Assembly: GCF_003574095.1 (NCBI RefSeq)
Contig: NZ_QWLA01000014.1
Span: 1-55,211, forward strand
DNA: 55,211 bases
Reading direction: 5' to 3'
DNA from: Calidithermus roseus
GTDB taxonomy: Bacteria; Deinococcota; Deinococci; Deinococcales; Thermaceae
Shown: one piece after another, positions 7,163 to 18,238 of the stretch
Layout of the letters: each line of letters opens with the position of its first letter
How positions within the stretch are numbered: position 1 is the stretch's first letter
The notes under the pieces: model-generated
Database searches by the model: none
Seen by the model: only the letters and a program-made list of their open reading frames with translations
What the model was told of the DNA's origin: nothing
Program-made: the position numbers and the translations under genes

Positions 7163-10100
7163 TCAGCCCAGGAAGCTCTGCCAGGACGGAGGCAAGCTCT
7201 CGCCCACCTCCTGCATCCGTTCCCTGGCTTCTTCGTAAAGCCGGTTTAGGCCCTTGTGGTTCTGTGCTCGGCGCAGGGCCTCGAGCGTCAGCCGCAGCGC
7301 CCCCGTGTCATAGGGCTCAGCTTCGAGCAGGATGCGCCCCAGCCGCACGGCTTCTTTGGGGTCGGTCTCGAGCAGTGCTTCGATCCCGAGGCGCAGGGTC
7401 AGGTGCACCGTCTCGCGCACGCCTTCGTTGAAGGAAGAGAGGGGGGAGAGGCCCTCGAGATAAGCCCCCCGCCACAGCCCGCTGTCCCCAGTACGCAGAA
7501 ACTCCTCCACGTCCGAACTCACCGCCTCACCCAGCGCATAGCCGGTGGGGGTGGTGGTGATGGAGAGCGTACCCAAGGTGGAGCGTACGCTGTGGATGAG
7601 CTCCTTGAGGGAGGAAGCGGCTTTCCCCTCGTCTTCACCGGGATAGAGGGCATCCAGAAGTTCCAGGCGGCCCACCTCGCTCCGTCCGGCTAGGCGGGCC
7701 TCGAGCAACAGGGCCAGCAGCTCCCGGCGCTTGCGGCCCCGCACGGGCGCTCCGGCAAAGTGCAGCGGGCCCAGGACCCGCAGCTGTAGAGCGCCCGGAG
7801 GATGCCCTTCGATCCGCTTCTCCGGGTTGGAGGAGGTATCGGGCGTTGGGCTGGGCGCGGTTTCTGCCTTGAACAGCTCAGGAAAATACCGCTGGGCGAA
7901 TTCTATGGGTTGTTTGAGCCCGAGCGCTCCTAGCCGCGCAATCCGCTCGGCAGCGCGCCGGGAGTTGCCGGTCAGCCGGTCCACTTCGAGCCCGATGGTA
8001 TCGGCCTCGACCATCAGCTTCAGGTTGAGGGCGGCAGCTTCGGCCTGGCGGTAGACCTCGAGAGCCTCATCAGGTTGGCCTAAGCCTTCGAGAGCGTCGG
8101 CCAGGGCTAGATTGGCCGAGAGCCTGAACCAGGGTTGACCCAACTGCTCGGCGAGGGTGAGGGCTTCCTGGGCCAGCTCGAGCCCTCGCTCAGGTCGGCC
8201 CTGCCAGGTCTCGGCATGGGCGGCAGGTATAAGGCCGTTGATCAGGTTGCGGGGGCTGCGCAGCTTCCGGGCGGCTTCCAGGCTGGCGTAGGCGTGCTTG
8301 AGTGCGAGCACCTTGCCGTAGGGAGGCCGCCAGAGCCAGTACAGCCGGCTGAGGGTTTTCTCGCAGTCTACCAGCGACTCGGAGGGATCCATTTGCAAGA
8401 GGAGGTCGCGGCTTTCCAGCAAGGCCTCCTCAGCCCGCGGGTATTCGGCAAAACCCATGTACAGCTGGGCTACCAGCACCTTGGCGTGGGCGTAGCGTTT
8501 GAGCTCCCCGAGTTCGCTGTAAGCCCGGATGGCCTCCTCGAGGCTTGCCTGCATTTCGGCATAGCGTGTCAGCAGGCCCAGGGTGTAAGCGCGGTTGAAG
8601 GAAATGTGGGCGATGGGCTTGGGAAGGCCGCTTTCCCGCGCCAGCCCAAGGGCTTGGGCAAAATAGGCGTCGGCCTGAGAATAGTCGCCCATGTAGTAGC
8701 AGGCCCCGGCGCGGGTGCTGAAGAGCTTGGCCCTTTGTTCCAGCGTGAGCCCCGGCAACTCGAGCGCTCTCGTGGCGATCTCCAGGCCCGTCTTTGGGTC
8801 TCCGGTGGCGGAGTGGGCGAAGGAAGCTTGGTAGAGCACCTCGGGGTCGGGGATGGAGTGCAAGGATGGATTGTCCCGCCAGACCTCGAGTGCGCCCGTG
8901 AAGTCCCCCACTAAAGCCCGCAGGATCAGAAGTCGTGAGGCCCAGCCCGGCCCCTGGCGCTCGTCCGGGGGTAGGTAAGTCAGCACCGCGTCCACCTCGG
9001 CCATCCGGCCCCGGATCGTGAGCAACTCGGCCAGGAGGTGTACGGCCTCGGTCTGGCCGGGATTGGCAGCTACGGCTTGTTCGGCCAGGCGGATGGCTTC
9101 GCCGGGATCGAATGAGCGTAGGGCCCTGGCCGCTTCCAGCGAGGGGAGCGCTTTATCGGCAGCATACGCCACTGCCGCGGCGCGCAATCGAGCCGCCTTC
9201 ACCGCCTCCCCACCGGCTTCGCTTCGGGCGGCTGCACGCTCGAGCCACTCCTGTGACTCCTGGGGTGATAGCCCTGCGGCCTCGACAAGCCTTACCAGCG
9301 CCTCCGCCTCCGGCAAAGCCCGCTCCAGCGTCTTCAAGGCTCTACGGGCCAGGTGCTGGGATTGGCCGGGCTCGAGGCTTTGCAGGGTTACTTCGCGGTA
9401 GAGCGGATGGACAAACTCCCCGTTTCGCAGCACCCCAGACCCCTCGAGGCGGCGTTTCTCATGTTCTAAGCTTTCCGGCGAAACCTCCGCGACCTGGGCC
9501 CAGAAAGCTTCCTCGACCCCCAAAGGCAATACGGCCTTGGCCGCGATGACGGCCTCCAGGCCGCCCCTGGCTGCTTCCTTCAAGGCTTGCTCGATGAGGG
9601 CCTCTACCGTCACCGGCGTTTCACCCTTGAGAGGTGTGCGCCAGTGCCATCGGCTGCCGTCGTTCCACAAGAATCCCTGGCGGGCCAGATGGCGGAGGTA
9701 TTCCAGGGTGAAAAGCGGATTTCCCTGGGCCTGCTCGTAGATCCATAAAACAGCTTCACTGGGAAGGCTCGACTCCAATTCGGCCTCGAGCAGGCTTTTC
9801 GAATGCTCGAAGGAGAGGGGCTCTATCCGCAAAGCCCGGAAGGGCTCCGGTGGTAAGACCCGGCTCGTCACCAGCAGGGCTGTTCCCCTGCTGCGCGAGA
9901 CCATGCGGGCCATCGTCTGCACCAGCTCGAGCCGCTGCGCCGGGGCCTCGTGCAGATCCTCCAGGTGCAGGACTACGGGAGCCCGCGCCGCCAGGAGGGC
10001 GCTCAGGGCCGAGGCCGCCTTCTCGTTTTCAAGATGCTCGCCGCGCTCCAGGCGCTCCAGCAGCGCCTGGGCCCAGAGTGGGAACGGGGTGGAGCGGGGT

Positions 10101-10324
10101 GACTCCCCAAGCTCGTGCACCAGGGCAGGCAGGGGAGTGGTAGCGTGCAGGCTGAAGCTGCGGCAGGACGTTTCCCACAGTAGCTCGCGCACGGTATAGG
10201 TTTTGCCGATGCCCGGCTCCCCCCACACTCCCAAAGCCAGCCCTGCTCGCCGGGAGAGCACCGGCTTGAGGCGCTCTCTCACCCTCGATAGCGCTGAGGG
10301 GCCTGGACTCGAGCCCTTAGCCAT
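7163..10324 (-). CDS. Large AAA/TPR regulator with C-terminal winged helix and BTAD domain
   Basis: This 1053-residue protein is a signal-integrating transcription regulator. Residues 35-42 are the Walker A motif GEPGIGKT, and LHLEDLHEA is a Walker B of the STAND/AAA type. The middle (about 330-760) is helical and TPR-like. The C-terminal 230 residues begin LRVLGPLHFAG and contain a winged helix followed by a bacterial transcriptional activation domain ending in helical repeats (LYEEARERMQEVG). In SARP and AfsR proteins the winged helix and BTAD come first; here they are last. A TACAAT box at 10338-10343 leaves almost no leader. The target genes are unknown. Confidence 0.85.
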   Translation of the reverse strand: MAKGSSPGPSALSRVRERLKPVLSRRAGLALGVWGEPGIGKTYTVRELLWETSCRSFSLHATTPLPALVHELGESPRSTPFPLWAQALLERLERGEHLENEKAASALSALLAARAPVVLHLEDLHEAPAQRLELVQTMARMVSRSRGTALLVTSRVLPPEPFRALRIEPLSFEHSKSLLEAELESSLPSEAVLWIYEQAQGNPLFTLEYLRHLARQGFLWNDGSRWHWRTPLKGETPVTVEALIEQALKEAARGGLEAVIAAKAVLPLGVEEAFWAQVAEVSPESLEHEKRRLEGSGVLRNGEFVHPLYREVTLQSLEPGQSQHLARRALKTLERALPEAEALVRLVEAAGLSPQESQEWLERAAARSEAGGEAVKAARLRAAAVAYAADKALPSLEAARALRSFDPGEAIRLAEQAVAANPGQTEAVHLLAELLTIRGRMAEVDAVLTYLPPDERQGPGWASRLLILRALVGDFTGALEVWRDNPSLHSIPDPEVLYQASFAHSATGDPKTGLEIATRALELPGLTLEQRAKLFSTRAGACYYMGDYSQADAYFAQALGLARESGLPKPIAHISFNRAYTLGLLTRYAEMQASLEEAIRAYSELGELKRYAHAKVLVAQLYMGFAEYPRAEEALLESRDLLLQMDPSESLVDCEKTLSRLYWLWRPPYGKVLALKHAYASLEAARKLRSPRNLINGLIPAAHAETWQGRPERGLELAQEALTLAEQLGQPWFRLSANLALADALEGLGQPDEALEVYRQAEAAALNLKLMVEADTIGLEVDRLTGNSRRAAERIARLGALGLKQPIEFAQRYFPELFKAETAPSPTPDTSSNPEKRIEGHPPGALQLRVLGPLHFAGAPVRGRKRRELLALLLEARLAGRSEVGRLELLDALYPGEDEGKAASSLKELIHSVRSTLGTLSITTTPTGYALGEAVSSDVEEFLRTGDSGLWRGAYLEGLSPLSSFNEGVRETVHLTLRLGIEALLETDPKEAVRLGRILLEAEPYDTGALRLTLEALRRAQNHKGLNRLYEEARERMQEVGESLPPSWQSFLG

Positions 10325-10337
10325 AAGCTAATAGGGC

Positions 10338-10343
10338 TATTGT
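10338..10343 (-). promoter_or_regulatory. -10 box of the AAA/BTAD regulator gene
   Basis: TACAAT on the minus strand lies 13 bases before the ATG at 10324, so the transcript would have a leader of only about 7 bases. No good -35 hexamer is visible at 17 bp. Confidence 0.45.
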
Positions 10344-10430
10344 AGTCGATCAGAGGCTTACGGACCGGCTGGGGGCTCGTGAAAGGGCGTTCCAGGCAAA
10401 GATTAAGCGCGCACCTCGTCTGCGCCGCGC

Positions 10431-10697
10431 TCAGTCGGCTACCGATTCCGGAACCGGAGGCTCGTTCGTGCCGAAGTCGAAATCCCTCGCCCGCAGGGCG
10501 TAGTACCCCGGTGCGACGCGCTCGAAAGGAGAGTACGCCCAGCGCACGCTGGCGGTGAGTTTTTGCAAGACGTTGTCGGGCAGGCTATCGGTCTCTTTCC
10601 AGAGCCCTTTCTCCACGATGCGCCGGGTAATTTCCCGGTGGTAAAGCGGACCCTCCGCTTCCCGCAGCACAATTTCGATGGCCTGAACCAGGGTCAT
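10431..10697 (-). CDS. HARE-HTH domain protein
   Basis: This 88-residue protein matches the HARE-HTH (HB1/ASXL) winged-helix fold: AIEIVLREAEGPLYHREITR, then RIVEKGLW, then a wing-like segment ending GYYAL. The domain occurs in bacterial RNA polymerase delta subunits, restriction enzymes and DNA glycosylases, and is thought to sense DNA or its modification. Here it stands alone with a short acidic tail. It lies downstream of the aminopeptidase gene with a 130-bp gap holding intergenic repeats. Its ribosome binding site is weak. A role as a small DNA-binding adaptor is inference. Confidence 0.7.
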   Translation of the reverse strand: MTLVQAIEIVLREAEGPLYHREITRRIVEKGLWKETDSLPDNVLQKLTASVRWAYSPFERVAPGYYALRARDFDFGTNEPPVPESVAD

Positions 10698-10781
10698 AGC
10701 TCGAACTCGAGCCTAGCAAGCCAAAGAGTAAATCCCTGCGGCAAATAACCAGACTTCTACTGAGCGAGTTTAAATTGTGTG

Positions 10782-10850
10782 TCTATAGCTAATGGCGATA
10801 ACCAGGCGTACAGCCAAACGCGAGACGCTAAACGCTAAACGCCCACTCGC
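10782..10850. repeat. Intergenic composite repeat (heptamer plus GCGTTTAGC module)
   Basis: Two heptamer units, GCTAATG and GCGATAA (10788-10801), are followed by a module rich in ACGC and AAACGC (about 10816-10842). The last codons and the stop of the M29 aminopeptidase gene (minus strand) are formed by the AAACGC module. The same pairing of modules recurs at about 12200-12363, 35198-35250 and 42187-42296. Confidence 0.55.
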
Positions 10851-12072
10851 CCGAGCGCATCAGCGGCTCGAGGGTACCGCTGTGGGTGAGGCCGTCGACG
10901 TCCATCTCGTTTGAGCCGATCATCCAGTCAACGTGGATGAGGCTCGAGTTCGCCCCCCGCGCGGCCAGCTCTTCTGGGCTGAGCCGGTCGCCGTCTACCA
11001 TGCACTCGCTGTAGGCCTGCCCTAAGGCGATGTGACTGGCCGCGTTTTCGTCGAAGAGGGTGTTGTAGAAGAGGACGCCCATCTGGGCAATAGGGGAAGA
11101 GTGAGGCACCAGCGCGACCTCGCCCAGGCTCCGCGCGCCCTCGTCGCTCTCGAGCAGCTTGCGCAGGATCTCCTCGCCCTGGCGGGCGCTGGCCTCGACG
11201 ATGCGGCCTCCTTCGAAGCGCACCCGGATGCCGTCGATGAGGCTGCCCTGGTGGGAAAGCGGCTTGCTCGAGCTGACGTAACCTTCGATGCGGTCTTTGT
11301 GGGGCGTGGTGAAGACCTCCTCGGTGGGGATGTTGGGGTTGCAGGCCACGCCGTTCTTGGCCGGGCTTCTGCCGCCGACCCACAGGTGCCCCTCGGCCAG
11401 GCCCACCCGCAAGTCGGTGCCGGGCCCCCTGAAGTGCAGGGCCTGGTAGCGCCTGGCATTGAGGAAGTCCACCCGCTCCTTGAGCCGTCGGTTATGGGCT
11501 TCCCAGGCCGCCACTGGGTCGTCCCCGTCTACCCTCGAGGCCCGGAAGATGGCCTCCCATAGCTTGGAGACGGCCACGTCCTCGGGATCGTCGGGGAAGA
11601 CCGTCCTGGCCCAGGAGGGGGTGGCATAGGAGACAATGGTCCAGTTGACGTGGAAGCGGGTGATGAGCTCGAGCGCCGGCTGGTAGGCGATGGCCTGGGC
11701 CTTGCTCGCGCGGGCTACGTGCTCGGGGTTTTGCCCCCTGAGCAGTCCGGGATTCTGCCCGCTGATGGCCAGCCGGGCCGCACCGCTGCGGTAGGCCTCG
11801 GCCATGGCCTGGTAAAGCCAGGCGGGGGCCTTGTCAAAGCTGCTTTCGGGGGCGTACTGGAAACGGGCCAGGGTGGCCGCGTCATCGTTGAAGAGGGTGG
11901 TGACCAAAGAGGCCCCGGCTTTGTAGGCCTGCTCGGTGATCTTGCGGGTGAGCTCGAGGGCTTCGACGGGGGCGGTCATGACCAGTTCTTGTCCCGGCTG
12001 GAGGTTGAGGCCCACCCTCACCGCGATCTGGGCTAGACGATCGAGTTTGCTGGCGAAATCGTTACTGCTCAT
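10828..12072 (-). CDS. M29-family aminopeptidase (AmpS/AmpT type)
   Basis: This 414-residue cytoplasmic metalloexopeptidase removes N-terminal residues from peptides. It is collinear with Thermus aminopeptidase T. Metal-ligand and active-site blocks visible are [35 protein letters not shown] (His and Tyr) and HVDWMIGS (His and Asp). Length is normal for the family. A TAGAGT box lies 9 bases before the ATG, so the leader would be very short. The C-terminal residues AFSV and the stop are encoded by an intergenic repeat module, which suggests the repeat has trimmed or replaced the original end. Confidence 0.9.
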   Translation of the reverse strand: MSSNDFASKLDRLAQIAVRVGLNLQPGQELVMTAPVEALELTRKITEQAYKAGASLVTTLFNDDAATLARFQYAPESSFDKAPAWLYQAMAEAYRSGAARLAISGQNPGLLRGQNPEHVARASKAQAIAYQPALELITRFHVNWTIVSYATPSWARTVFPDDPEDVAVSKLWEAIFRASRVDGDDPVAAWEAHNRRLKERVDFLNARRYQALHFRGPGTDLRVGLAEGHLWVGGRSPAKNGVACNPNIPTEEVFTTPHKDRIEGYVSSSKPLSHQGSLIDGIRVRFEGGRIVEASARQGEEILRKLLESDEGARSLGEVALVPHSSPIAQMGVLFYNTLFDENAASHIALGQAYSECMVDGDRLSPEELAARGANSSLIHVDWMIGSNEMDVDGLTHSGTLEPLMRSGEWAFSV

Positions 12073-12380
12073 CGCCCCAACACTCTACCCGAAGCTTGAC
12101 GATGCCCTGTGATGGCCGCTACCCTGAAGGCGAGCATGAAGGGCATAAGACCCCGCACCCCCCGCAGCTACAAGTGGCACCACCAGAAGTGGAGGCTTTG
12201 CCCCCACGCCCAACGCTGAACGCCGGGCGCGGGTCGTACTCCTGGGTCGTACGCAAGACGCCAGACGCGAAACGTAAAGTACCCAAAGCGATAACCCCGA
12301 ACCGATGGCGTCTGGTCGTCGGCGTTGGGCTTTTAGCTATCGGCTATCAGCTATCAGCATCGACCTTTAACGAGGTGCCC
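12073..12380. repeat. Gene-free spacer with intergenic repeats between the aminopeptidase gene and trpB
   Basis: This 308-base spacer separates divergent genes. Its right half carries the ACGC/AAACGC module (about 12207-12270) and four heptamer units, GCTATCG, GCTATCA, GCTATCA and GCATCGA (12336-12363). It can be read as an N-terminal extension of trpB, but that stretch is repeat-derived and lacks TrpB similarity, so I exclude it. I see no clear attenuator, leader peptide or -35/-10 pair for trpB. Confidence 0.55.
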
Positions 12381-14413
<2,033 letters not shown>

Positions 14414-14431
14414 CCATCGGCCCCCAACCAG

Positions 14432-14437
14432 TACAAT
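14432..14437 (+). promoter_or_regulatory. -10 box for a near-leaderless methyltransferase transcript
   Basis: TACAAT ends 7 bases before the ATG at 14445, the spacing usual for leaderless genes of the Deinococcus-Thermus group. No strong -35 is seen. The gene can therefore be transcribed apart from trpBA. Confidence 0.5.
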
Positions 14438-14444
14438 CCAAGCC

Positions 14445-15311
14445 ATGAAGCGCATCGTCCAGGCGGAGTGCCTGAGCTATACCCAAACCCTCCCGGACGC
14501 GTCTTTCCCCCTGATCTACCTGGACCCGCCCTTCAACACCGGCAAGCCTCAAAAGCGCAACCGCATGCGGGTGGTGCAGGATGAAAATGGCTCACGCAGC
14601 GGCTTTGGCGGCAAGAAGTACCGCAGCGAGCCGCTGGAGTCTCCGGTCTATCCCGATTCCTTCGAGGACTTCCTGGGCTTCCTCGAGCCCCGCCTGCGCG
14701 AGGCCTACCGCCTGCTCACCCCCACCGGCTCGCTCTTCGTCCACCTCGACTACCGTGAGGTCCACTATGTCAAGGTGCTCCTGGACGACATCTTTGGCCG
14801 AAAGCACTTCATCAATGAGATCATCTGGGCCTACGACTACGGGGGCCGCCCGCGCAACCGCTGGCCCGCCAAGCACGACACGATTCTCTGGTATGCCAGA
14901 GACCCCGACTCCTACACCTTCAACCGCGAGGCCATCGACCGCATCCCTTACATGACCCCCAGGATGGTCGGTCCCGAGAAGGCAGCCAGGGGCAAAACCC
15001 CCACCGACGTGTGGTGGCAGACCATCGTGCCCACGGGCGGCAGGGAGAAGACTGGCTATCCCACACAGAAACCGCTCAAGCTGCTCGAGCGCGTCATTAG
15101 GGTTCACTCCAACCCCGGCGAGGTCGTGCTCGACTTCTTCGCAGGGTCAGGGACGACCGGCGAGGCTGCCGCGCGGCATGGGCGGGGTTTCGTGCTGGTG
15201 GACCAGAACCCCGATGCCCTCGAGGTCATGCGGCGTAGACTCGCTCCCTATGAGCCTGAGATAATCAACTTCGATGCGCTCCCCGCTCCACCTGAAGCTC
15301 GGCGAGCTTGA
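14445..15311 (+). CDS. Orphan DNA methyltransferase, beta class
   Basis: This 288-residue protein carries the catalytic motif DPPF at residues 27-30 and the AdoMet motif DFFAGSGTT near residue 230. That order (IV before I) marks beta-class amino-methyltransferases, which modify N6 of adenine or N4 of cytosine. A TRD-like segment with YDYGGRPRNRW lies between them. No restriction endonuclease gene is adjacent, so it may be an orphan or epigenetic enzyme; the target site cannot be read from sequence. ATG 14445 lies just after a TACAAT box. Its 3' end overlaps the next gene by 38 bases. Confidence 0.88.
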   Translation: MKRIVQAECLSYTQTLPDASFPLIYLDPPFNTGKPQKRNRMRVVQDENGSRSGFGGKKYRSEPLESPVYPDSFEDFLGFLEPRLREAYRLLTPTGSLFVHLDYREVHYVKVLLDDIFGRKHFINEIIWAYDYGGRPRNRWPAKHDTILWYARDPDSYTFNREAIDRIPYMTPRMVGPEKAARGKTPTDVWWQTIVPTGGREKTGYPTQKPLKLLERVIRVHSNPGEVVLDFFAGSGTTGEAAARHGRGFVLVDQNPDALEVMRRRLAPYEPEIINFDALPAPPEARRA

Positions 15312-16149
15312 GCTGTTCGTGCTCAACGACGGGGAGATCTGGCTCGACGGGGGCTCTACCTTCGGGGTGGTTCCCCGTGTCATCTGGAGCAAGCTTACCC
15401 AGCCTGACGAGCAAAACCGAATTCGCCTGAGCATGAATCCCCTTCTGGTGCGGATCGCCGGGCAGTGGGTGCTCGTCGAAACCGGCATTGACCGCAAGCC
15501 CGGCTTCAAGCACCGTGAACTCTACAGGCTCAGCGAGGAGAACCCCCTTCTGGCCCAGCTCGCGTTGCTCGGCGTCAGGCCTGAGGACATCGCCTGGGTG
15601 ATCAACACCCATCTGCACTTCGACCACGCCGGGCTCAACACCCGCTGGCAGGGAGGCCGCCTGCTTCCCACCTTTCCCAAAGCCCGCTACGTCGTGCAGC
15701 AGCAGGAACTAGAGGACGCCATCCACCCTCACGAGCGCAGCCGAGCCAGCTACTTGCCCGAGAACATCGAGCCCGTGCTCGAGGCCGGGCTCTTCGAGGT
15801 CGTGGAAGGGGAGACTGAGCTGTTGCCGGGCCTGCGCCTGCTTCCCGTGCCGGGCCACACCCTGGGCATGCAGGCGGTCGAGCTCGAGTCCGAGGGCCGG
15901 CGGCTGGCCTTCACCGCCGACCTGATCCCCACCCTCATGCAGACCCCGCTGCTCTACATCATGGCCTTCGACCTGTACCCCATGACCACGCTGGAAACCC
16001 GCAAGAAGATGTACGCGCGCTGGCTCGAGGGCGATTACCTGTTGTGCTTCACCCACGAGCCGGGTCATCCATTGGGGAGGCTGATCCAAACCGAGAGAGG
16101 CTACCGGGCAGAACCTGTTCCAGGACTGGATTCTCGCCCATCTTCTTGA
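15274..16149 (+). CDS. Metallo-beta-lactamase-fold hydrolase
   Basis: This 291-residue protein has the zinc-binding motif HLHFDHAG, a later His in PVPGHTLGMQ, an Asp in FTADLIPT and a last His in CFTHEPGHP. It belongs to the MBL-fold group that includes lactonases and methyl parathion hydrolase-like enzymes; the natural substrate is unknown. No signal peptide is present. The ATG at 15274 lies within the end of the methyltransferase gene, so the two are probably co-transcribed. Downstream, at 16146, begins the promoter of the sugar operon. Confidence 0.85.
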   Translation: MRSPLHLKLGELELFVLNDGEIWLDGGSTFGVVPRVIWSKLTQPDEQNRIRLSMNPLLVRIAGQWVLVETGIDRKPGFKHRELYRLSEENPLLAQLALLGVRPEDIAWVINTHLHFDHAGLNTRWQGGRLLPTFPKARYVVQQQELEDAIHPHERSRASYLPENIEPVLEAGLFEVVEGETELLPGLRLLPVPGHTLGMQAVELESEGRRLAFTADLIPTLMQTPLLYIMAFDLYPMTTLETRKKMYARWLEGDYLLCFTHEPGHPLGRLIQTERGYRAEPVPGLDSRPSS

Positions 16150-16174
16150 CAAAGGGAAACAATTGGGCTAGCTT
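16146..16174 (+). promoter_or_regulatory. Promoter of the alpha-galactoside operon
   Basis: TTGACA (16146-16151) and TAGCTT (16169-16174) are separated by exactly 17 bases. The start of transcription would fall within the direct repeats at 16179-16204. Confidence 0.7.
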
Positions 16175-16178
16175 TGTG

Positions 16179-16204
16179 ACACGCGTTAGTAACACGAGTT
16201 AGTA
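16179..16204 (+). promoter_or_regulatory. Tandem 13-bp operator of the sugar operon
   Basis: ACACGCGTTAGTA is followed directly by ACACGAGTTAGTA; the two copies differ at one base. They sit just after the -10 box, the position of a repressor site. The LacI-family protein at 23487-24569 is the obvious candidate, although its family usually binds inverted repeats. Confidence 0.55.
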
Positions 16205-16250
16205 CCCATAGTGGTGCTATCTATTGTCTCTTTGTCCTTGGGAGGTAAGT

Positions 16251-17186
16251 ATGGAGCAGGCCCCGGAACCAGGAGCGATACAAAGGCCCAGAAGGCTGCC
16301 CCCAGCCTTGCGGCAGTTTTTCAGCCGTGAGGCCATGACCGGCTGGCTCTTCATCCTCCCCGCCTTCATCGGTTTCGTGCTGTTTTATCTGCTGCCTTCG
16401 ATCCGCGCTTTCTCCATCAGCTTCACCGACTGGAACCTGCTGCGCCCCCCCAGGCCGGTGGGGCTGGAAAACTACCAGGCCCTGGTGGCCGACCCCAATT
16501 TCTGGCACGCGCTGAAGGTCACCGGGCTCTACGTGCTGCTCAACATCCCCCTGCAGACCGTGCTCGCGCTGCTGCTGGCGGTCTTGATGGATCGCCTGGT
16601 GCGCTCGATCTTCGTGCGGGCGGTCATCATCCTGCCCTACCTGCTTTCCAACGTGGTGGTGGCGATGATCTTCCTGTGGCTGCTCCACCCCATCCTGGGG
16701 TACATCAACGTTTTCCTGGGCCTCCTAGGGCTCGAGCGCCAGCCCTTCTTCGGCTCGCCCGACCAGGCCCTGGCGACGGTTGCCGGAGTCAACATCTGGC
16801 GGCACATGGGCTTTACGGCCTTGCTGTTCTACGCCGGGCTGCAGTCCATTCCGCGCTCGCTCTACGAAGCCGCCTCGATCGACGGGGCCAGCGAGTGGCG
16901 CATGTTCTGGCGCATCACCCTCCCGCTTTTGCGGCCGGTGACGGTCTTCGTGCTGGTCACCAGCGTCATCGGCTCCTTCCAGATCTTCGACACCGTGGCG
17001 GTGGCGACCGGCGGCGGCCCCACCTACGCCACGCGGGTGATCGTCTGGTACATCTACGAGAACGCTTTCCAGTTTTTCAAAATGGGCTACGCCTCGGCCA
17101 TGTCGATGGTGCTCTTCCTGATCCTGGTGGTCTTCACCCTGCTCCAGATGCGCCTCTTCCGGGCGGGCCACTCCGATCTGGCATAG
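16251..17186 (+). CDS. CUT1 sugar ABC transporter permease (MalF/UgpA type)
   Basis: This 311-residue inner-membrane permease has six predicted helices and the EAA loop (YEAASIDGASEWRMFWRITL) that docks the ATPase. It starts at an ATG preceded by GGGAGGTAAG. It is the first gene after the operator-bearing promoter, and the second permease begins 10 bases downstream. With the binding protein at 18239 it forms an importer, probably for alpha-galactosides given the GH4 enzyme in the operon. No ABC ATPase gene is in the window; CUT1 systems often share one MsmK/UgpC-type ATPase. Confidence 0.92.
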   Translation: MEQAPEPGAIQRPRRLPPALRQFFSREAMTGWLFILPAFIGFVLFYLLPSIRAFSISFTDWNLLRPPRPVGLENYQALVADPNFWHALKVTGLYVLLNIPLQTVLALLLAVLMDRLVRSIFVRAVIILPYLLSNVVVAMIFLWLLHPILGYINVFLGLLGLERQPFFGSPDQALATVAGVNIWRHMGFTALLFYAGLQSIPRSLYEAASIDGASEWRMFWRITLPLLRPVTVFVLVTSVIGSFQIFDTVAVATGGGPTYATRVIVWYIYENAFQFFKMGYASAMSMVLFLILVVFTLLQMRLFRAGHSDLA

Positions 17187-17196
17187 GAGGTTTTGC

Positions 17197-18117
17197 ATGA
17201 ATCCGGTTGAGACGAATCCTATCAGGGTGCGCAATCGCGTGGTATACCAACTGACTCCAGGGCGAATTGTGGCCTGGGTGCTGCTGGCGGTGCTGATTTT
17301 CATCACCCTTTTTCCGCTATGGATCGTCATCAAGACCGCGATCACTCACCCTAAGGAACTCTTCGAGCAGGCCACCCTCCTGTTCCCCTCTGACCCCACC
17401 CTCCTCAACTTCCGGCGGGCTTTGGGGATGGTGAGCCTCGAGGAGAACCTGGCGGTGGGCGGTGTGGCCAATATCAACTTCCTCACCGCCATGCGCAACT
17501 CGGTGCTCTTCACCCTCACCATCGTCGTCTCCCAGACCTTCTTCAGCGCCATGGCCGCCTATGCCTTTGCCCGGCTGCGCTTCCCTGGCCGCGACTTGAT
17601 CTTTTTCCTCTTCCTGGCCGCGACCATGATCCCCGGCGCCGTGCTGTTCATCCCCAACTTCATCCTGGTCAAGAACCTGGGCTGGCTCAACACCTTCCAG
17701 GGGATGGTGGCGCCCTTCGTGCTGATGACCCCCTTTGCGGTGTTCTTCTTGCGGCAGTTCTTCTTGGCCGTGCCCAAGGAACTCGAGGAAGCTGCCTACC
17801 TCGACGGGGCCTCGCCTTTTTACGTCTTCTGGCGCATCATCCTGCCCATCAGCAAAACCCCTCTGGTCACCCTGGCGATTCTCACCACCATCAACACCTG
17901 GAACGAGTTCTTCTGGCCCTGGATCGTCAGCAAGGACAACAACATGCAAGTCCTCACCGTGGCGCTGAAGATGTTCCAGTCCCAGACCCCGCAGGGCTCG
18001 CCGGACTGGACGGGCCTGATGGCCGCCACCTTCCTGGCCATCATCCCGGTGTTCATCCTGCTGGTGGTATTGGGGCGGCAGGTGGTGGAGTCGTTGCAGT
18101 TCAGCGGTTTGAAATAG
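17197..18117 (+). CDS. CUT1 sugar ABC transporter permease (MalG/UgpE type)
   Basis: This 306-residue partner permease has the EAA loop LEEAAYLDGASPFYVFWRII and ends with the typical MalG-like tail. A ribosome binding site AGGAGG lies 7 bases before the ATG. Between helices 1 and 2 there is a modest insertion containing GMVSLEENLAVGG. Unlike most CUT1 operons the permeases precede the binding protein, which follows after a 121-base gap. Confidence 0.92.
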   Translation: MNPVETNPIRVRNRVVYQLTPGRIVAWVLLAVLIFITLFPLWIVIKTAITHPKELFEQATLLFPSDPTLLNFRRALGMVSLEENLAVGGVANINFLTAMRNSVLFTLTIVVSQTFFSAMAAYAFARLRFPGRDLIFFLFLAATMIPGAVLFIPNFILVKNLGWLNTFQGMVAPFVLMTPFAVFFLRQFFLAVPKELEEAAYLDGASPFYVFWRIILPISKTPLVTLAILTTINTWNEFFWPWIVSKDNNMQVLTVALKMFQSQTPQGSPDWTGLMAATFLAIIPVFILLVVLGRQVVESLQFSGLK

Positions 18118-18238
18118 CCATCTTCTTCTCGTGTGGGAAAGCTCGAGCTAACCGAAAGGGGTGAGGTAGACGGTCAGCGGGAAAAGCGAAGGGTTTTTCG
18201 GCTATCGGCAATAGGAATCCTTGCAAGAGGAGGGACTC

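Noticed and set aside
12096-12380. N-terminal extension of trpB by 95 residues
   Set aside because: The stretch is made of intergenic repeats, and TrpB begins normally at ATG 12381 with a good ribosome binding site.
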